From positions 18,089,598-18,153,597 of the forward strand of contig JACBWW010000016.1 of NCBI GenBank assembly GCA_020086605.1: a DNA stretch of 64,000 nt, written 5' to 3'. The position numbers were made by a program, and so were the translations under genes. Shown here one piece after another: positions 59,471-64,000 of the stretch (the first letter of the stretch is position 1; every line of letters begins with the position of its first letter). Below the pieces are notes generated by a model that ran no database searches, was not told the DNA's origin, and saw nothing but the letters and a program-made list of their open reading frames with translations. The DNA is from Lanius collurio. Taxonomy: Eukaryota > Chordata > Aves > Passeriformes > Laniidae.

Positions 59471-60542
59471 CTATAATTACAGTAACTTCCATTTCTATGG
59501 GACTTTGCCCTGCAGCATGGGCAGAGCAAGCCCTGCTTGCCCTAGACGTGGGTGCTGGGGGTGGTGCACAGAGCCCACCCCCTCGCTGCCATCAGGAGAG
59601 GGGAGCAGCATTTGGGGTTTGGACTGTTGCTGCAGGGCTTAAAAGGGGAGATGTCACAGTTGCTGTGGACCACAGAAAAAAACCCCATCTGCTCCTTTTT
59701 AGATTCTTTCCCAGAGGTCCTGCTGCCCCCTTGAATCCAGATACCAGTGAGGGAGGAGGAAAATGCCACTAAACCTGGCCACAGCAGCTCTCAGCATCTT
59801 CCTCCCTCCCACTAACCCAGCATAGTCTCTAATGGGCCATAACTGGCTCTTAAGTGCCCCCAACCACTTCACTGAGGTTAGAATACATTTCTAAATGGGG
59901 AAGAGGAAAGGCAGAGACAGCCAGCATATCCTGCAGCCTCACTGAGGTGCGGAGAAGCCACTTCTGTGCTGTGAGGTGCAGCTTCAGGGCCAGGGGAGAC
60001 TGCATGGGGGCAGTGGGGCAGTGAGCTGGACCTTTACTTTAGGGTGGTCTTGATAGGGAGATAACCACCAGACCGAGGGGACCAGGGGGAATACTTCTCA
60101 CTGGAGCCCTCATTCAGTGTTGTGGAAGCAGATGTAGTGGGAGTTTGGGTGTCCTTTTCCATAGGCAGATCTGAGTGTCTGCCGTGAGGAGGGATGTGGG
60201 GAAGTGGTCACTTGGGCACTGGCAGAGCCTGAATTGCTTATAAATATTTTCCAAAAGAAGCATTGAAAAGTCTTGCTTGCAGCCTGGCTCAGGGACGTTG
60301 TCGAAGGAGTGACATGCATCTTTTGAGGATATTTGTTCTTCACTGAAATATATATGCATATACATATTTTTGACTCTGCACCCCGGCTCCAGGCAAGACC
60401 AAATCTCAACATCCTTGAACATCACAATGGATGGAAAGTCTATTGTTTGGTTGCTGTGAAAATGAAGAAGTGCATCCCTGTTTCTAAGCTCCAAAGTACA
60501 GTAAGGCAGCTCCCTGAGGCTCCCCATTAGCAGCCTGTTCTG
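59471..60542. other. Unassigned non-coding sequence, partly G-rich
   Basis: The stretch 59540-60090 is G-rich but no strict four-tract quadruplex motif was found. The palindrome TATATGCATATA lies at 60351-60362. Frames of up to 137 codons on the minus strand (60114-60527) show no domain. Confidence 0.5.
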
Positions 60543-60660
60543 CTCAGCAAAGTACTTGCTGTGTCAACATCCAGTTGACTTCAGCAGGAACAAAGTATTT
60601 GTTTAAGTGCTTTTATTGACTAGGGAGGGACTTATGCATGTGTTTAAATGCTTTCTAGAA
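60543..60660. repeat. Old sauropsid-type interspersed repeat, copy 4
   Basis: GTTGACTTCAGCAGGAAC near 60574 is followed by two similar units, GTATTTGTTTAAGTGCTTTT (60595-60614) and GCATGTGTTTAAATGCTTTC (60636-60655), 41 bp apart. This resembles a repeat found across birds and turtles that carries 'GACTTCAGTGGGA' and repeated 'CATGTGCTTAAGTGCTTT' units. The family is not named here. It is probably related to the copy at 6090-6192. Confidence 0.55.
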
Positions 60661-61254
60661 CTAAGACATAAATGCTTGATTCTCGTAGCCCAGCAAAATA
60701 ATGGGGCTGGTCTTCAGTCAAGCATAAATTCTAGACTGTGCTAGAGGAGTAGCTGAGTGAAATTCTATAGTATGTGCCAGACTAGGTTTTCATAATGATC
60801 CTAAAATATCTGTATCTCTCCATAGACTGCAATGAGATTTAGATCTCAGTCTTATAAAAAAAAAAGAAAAAACATGAAAGTGTAGTTATTATCCTCTGTG
60901 GTCAAGGCATCTGAATAAACTCTTTCTTACTCATTAATGGCTGTGAAATGGAATTCACGCAAGTTTATGCAGCTAATTTGTCAAGCATTCAACAAAATAT
61001 GCAAAAGGATGCTGCCAGACCTGCTTGTGTGGAAATACTCTGGCATTTAAGAAGAAAGAAACATCCCTAGACAACACCTGTTGGCATTTTCCACAAGAAC
61101 AAGATCTTTTTCTGTACCTCTCACGTGTCAGCAAATTAATTTTTTTCCTCCCAACTTAATCCCAGTGAAGTGTATTTATTTTTTTTTTTTTCTAAAATAG
61201 ACACCTACCACCAAAATGTTTTTGGTGTGTGTTAACAACATGTTGGCCCTGTGG
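60661..61254. other. Unassigned AT-rich non-coding sequence
   Basis: A/T runs at 60858-60866 and 61178-61190. The body at 60890-61140 is repeat-poor and might belong to the element to its right. No exon recognised. Confidence 0.5.
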
Positions 61255-61560
61255 GCTACGTTTCTTCTGGGGAAGGTAGACGACCTTCTTCTCCTTCGAG
61301 TTTCCAACCGAGATCGCCAGCAAAAGAAAATTAAAAAGCAGGCTTTTCGTTTCCATTTTTCGGCAACCCTGATGTGGTTGCCGAGGCATTGCTTAGAAAC
61401 ACAAACATTACAGCACATATGGAAGTCTACTGTCGAGTGGAACTGAGTCCTAAAGCAACATGTTAAGTCGGAAAAATTTATGTTCATGCTAAAGCGGCAG
61501 TGTGGTAATCGGTTTCAATGGAAGTAAAAGGAATGCAGCAGAGATGAAAATGGCTCGCTC
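61255..61560. promoter_or_regulatory. CpG-undepleted candidate regulatory element
   Basis: I count 13 CpGs between 61259 and 61557 in sequence of about 43% G+C, where about 14 would be expected by chance. Observed/expected is therefore near 0.9, against the strong depletion seen elsewhere in the window. Several CpGs lie in ordered motifs (AGACGACC, TTCGAG, ACCGAGATCGCC, TCGGCAACC, GGTTGCCGA, GTCGAG, AAGCGGC, ATCGG). A perfect 9-bp hairpin lies inside. A 76-codon plus frame (61216-61446) covers half of it but has no recognised domain. Best guess: a constrained or unmethylated enhancer or promoter-like element. Confidence 0.4.
61360..61384. repeat. Perfect 9-bp inverted repeat (hairpin)
   Basis: TCGGCAACC (61360-61368) and GGTTGCCGA (61376-61384) are exact reverse complements around the 7-base loop CTGATGT. 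The arms contain GGCAAC and GTTGCC, the half-sites of RFX-type X-boxes, but in divergent order and with a longer spacer than the classic X-box. It may bind a dimeric factor or be structural in RNA. Confidence 0.85.
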
Positions 61561-63100
61561 CCTTGGATGCAAGTGCAGGAATTGAGATCCATGGTCTGGG
61601 ATGATTGTGTGAAGAGGAAGTTGCTTTTGTTAGTCAGGCCAAATCAGGCTTGTGGCGACTGTACTCTCCATGCGTGCATCTGTGTGCATAGAAGCAGCTT
61701 TATTTTGGACAATTGTTTGGGATTAAAAAACCTTTAAGTCCATCAAGTAGCATATGCCCATTTATATACACTCAAAATACCCTTTTTTTCCCCTTTATTT
61801 GGATGTAAATGAGGTCGTTTCAGGCTTGCCGAGGGCGATGGAGGCACAAGTCCAAATTCTTGCTTTGCCAAGACAAGCCATTCAGCGCTTTCCAGGGGCC
61901 TTATCAGGGTTGCTTCTTTAGGTACCCTTGTATAGGGAAAAGAGAGATAGGTATGTCCAGGAAGAGATTAATCATGACTCATTTAGGATGGTCTGAATAA
62001 TCTCATGTTGGTGCTTTCTTCGATTGATTCAAAAGAGAGCCTGGAAAACTTGCTTTGACAAGATGTGATACCTTAAAGCAAATAAATCACATTAAATGCT
62101 TCCTCTCTGAAACCAATGGTTTGCACTCCTGTCCACAAAAATCTCTTGGCATCTTGACTGCGTATCTGGTTCAATACCTAAATATCTTCAAAAAGCCCAA
62201 ATACCCCTCATTTCTCATAATTATGTGCCTCAGTTTCTTGCTTGTGAACTTGAACCTCCTTAAGTAATGAGAAGAGTACAATGCTAAATAATGATGTTGG
62301 TGAATTTTTCAGATATTGGAAAGATTCATGGTTTAAAAATATTTCAGAGACAGAACTTCTAGTACTGTCAGGAAAGGAAAAAAGGAGGACAATGTTTATT
62401 GCTGCTGGAGTTGTGTACTTGCAGTCTCAGCATTTTCTAGTCAGTGGGCCAAAGCATTTTTGCAGATGTAATTGCCTTGAAAATTAGCGTTTGCCTTTCT
62501 CCATTCCCAGGGAGGCTGCCTGCCTAGAGACTCCTGTGTTTTGGAGTCTAGAGATGAATCAAGTGTGGTGGTCACACATGGTTTTGAGGGTGAAAGGTGG
62601 TGGGAAAAGGTACCTGCCCTGCCCTGCCCTTCACCTGGTCCCATCCTTGAAGCACCATCACCACCACAGCAGTACCAGGGCAGTACAAAGCACAAGCTCC
62701 AGCTGCATCTTTTCCCCATGGATATCGTACCCCAGGCCTCAGCAGAGCTGAAATCTTGTGCTATTTGGGTTAAACATGCAGATAGCCCAAGCCTGGGCTA
62801 AACCCAACTCAGAGGAGCTGCTGGAGCAAAGGCACCAAGTGTCTTGCGGGAGAGAAGGAGGGTTTGAGGACCTAGCCCACAAATCCTTTGTATCCCAGTT
62901 TTATCAGCTTGCCTGCTGAGGGAATAGCTTGCTTTCTAAGTTGCTTATTGTTTCAGGCCTACAGCTAATCCTCTAAGAAAGTAATTTCTGTTGCTCATGG
63001 CTAATACCCCATCCTGCATTGAGAGTTATATCAGAGCAGAATTGCTGCTTAGTCACTGGCTGCTTTTCAGCCAAAGAAACATCATGGGTTCTGGATTATT
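61561..63100. other. Unassigned non-coding sequence
   Basis: Sequence from 61561 to 62100 is repeat-poor and may extend the regulatory element to its left. TGCCC repeats lie near 62613-62630. Open frames stay below 95 codons without domains. Confidence 0.5.
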
Positions 63101-63108
63101 GTGATTTT

Positions 63109-63148
63109 TTACTTTTTTTCTCTCTCCCTTTTTTTTTTTTTTTTTTTA
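63109..63148 (+). repeat. T/C-rich tract
   Basis: Long T run broken by CTCTCTCCC. Simple sequence. Confidence 0.85.
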
Positions 63149-64000
63149 AATCCAGATGTATATTTAGATGTCATTTTTGATGTTCAATTCCTTGATTTTT
63201 CCCAGTTGAAAAAGCCACCTATTTATATGAAAAATATTTTTGGAAGCCTGAAGATAACCACGTCGCTCCCATGGTTAAAATGTTTTATATAAAACTTGTT
63301 ATTACCATAGATCAATGGGATATGTACAGAATATGTTACAATGGGGCCTGTGTTAAGGATTTGTCAAGATTTCCATTATAAACCACTATTTTCGAGGGTT
63401 TATAACTCAGTCATAAAAATTCATTCCAAGCTAAAACTTGGCAAACAAAATGTCAACCCAGGAGAGATTTTCTTTTACCAGATTTACTTTAATGCTTTAA
63501 ACTGATTTGTCTATTTTAAAATTATACGAGTGCCCTGTTTTATAGACTTTCTGCACATACAGGGTGCGTGTGTGCTAATATAACACACATACCAAGGAAA
63601 AAACAACGTTAAAAGCACATTAGCACAGCAAATCAGAGCTCCAAATAACCCACAAGGTTAAAAATTAGGTTGGATTTGCAGTTTGTGGAATCTTAAGCAT
63701 CGGGATGCCAACTTTGATGCCAACTTTGAGTTAATCTTCAACTGGTGGATTCTGCTGCTTGGGGCTGGTTTACACCAGCTGAGCTGCTGTCCTGTCGTGA
63801 TGCCACCCAAGGTGTGACACCTCCAGGCATCTGAAAAAGCTGCTGTTGAAAATTGGAAATCCTGGCACTAATGTGAGGGATGGCCAGAGAGGGTCGAGGA
63901 CCTTCTCTGGGCAGCTGGTGGGACAGGGAGCAGACTTTCAGCTGATCTCCCTTCCAGTGATCCTGGCTGCCCTTGGTGCTCACACAGGGAAGAGGTGGGT
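63149..64000. other. Unassigned AT-rich non-coding sequence
   Basis: Repeat-poor AT-rich sequence. GGGTTTATAACTCAGTCATA near 63397 and CTTGGCAAACAAAATGTC near 63437 vaguely recall an old amniote repeat, but not enough to call. The 12-bp tandem repeat at 63704-63727 is the only clear element. The window ends in ordinary sequence. Confidence 0.5.
63704..63727 (+). repeat. 12-bp tandem duplication
   Basis: GATGCCAACTTT occurs twice in direct succession. Minor slippage duplication. Confidence 0.9.

Noticed and set aside
62225..62260. GTGCCTCAGTTTCTTGCTTGTG as a MIR fragment
   Set aside because: Only about 12 bases match the MIR core and neither flank continues the pattern.
1..64000. CRISPR arrays, bacterial operons, insertion sequences, rRNA or tRNA genes
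   Set aside because: No regularly spaced repeats, no transposase frames with terminal repeats, no tRNA cloverleaf or rRNA core recognised; everything points to vertebrate nuclear DNA.

Overview
This window looks like nuclear DNA of a bird (or, less likely, another sauropsid). It is almost entirely non-coding, from an intron or a gene desert. The evidence is its interspersed repeats: CR1 LINE fragments (about 15.7 kb and 40.1 kb), an old amniote MIR/CORE-SINE (about 41.6-42.0 kb) with a second MIR-like piece (47.7 kb), several copies of old sauropsid-type repeats (6.1, 29.5, 60.6 and perhaps 33.6 kb), and one solo LTR (2630-3422). CpG is generally sparse, recognisable repeats are few, and there is nothing of bacterial or phage character: no operons, no ribosome-binding sites, no long open frames. 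Family names come from recognition by eye, not from a database search.

Layout. 1-2.6 kb: plain non-coding sequence. 2.6-3.4 kb: solo LTR with TATA box, poly(A) signal and matching 4-bp target duplication. 4.2-4.6 kb: long pyrimidine-rich tract ending in acceptor-like AGs. 5.8-8.4 kb: AT-rich, constrained-looking sequence. 12.5-12.9 kb: AT-rich block with a POU octamer and homeodomain cores. 15.7 kb: CR1. 17.75-18.6 kb and 21.7-22.5 kb: blocks that keep many CpGs. 25.15-25.64 kb: the most CpG-dense stretch. 31.6-32.1 and 36.4-36.8 kb: further enhancer-like blocks. 40.1 kb: CR1 coding relic. 41.6-41.96 kb: near full-length MIR. 46.24-46.34 kb: one possible signal-peptide exon. 47.7 kb: MIR-like piece. 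61.26-61.56 kb: a short element of ordinary GC content with almost no CpG depletion and a perfect 9-bp hairpin. The rest is unassigned single-copy sequence.

I could not identify any protein-coding gene with confidence. All reading frames are short (the longest is 199 codons) and none shows a convincing protein family apart from the CR1 relic. The most useful reading is a regulatory or intronic landscape: several blocks that look like conserved non-coding elements, separated by neutral sequence with sparse, old transposon remains. Conservation itself cannot be seen from one sequence, so every such call is inference. I found no new defence, mobile or catalytic system. The items most worth a second look are the CpG-retaining elements, the intact solo LTR, the MIR, and the possible signal-peptide exon.
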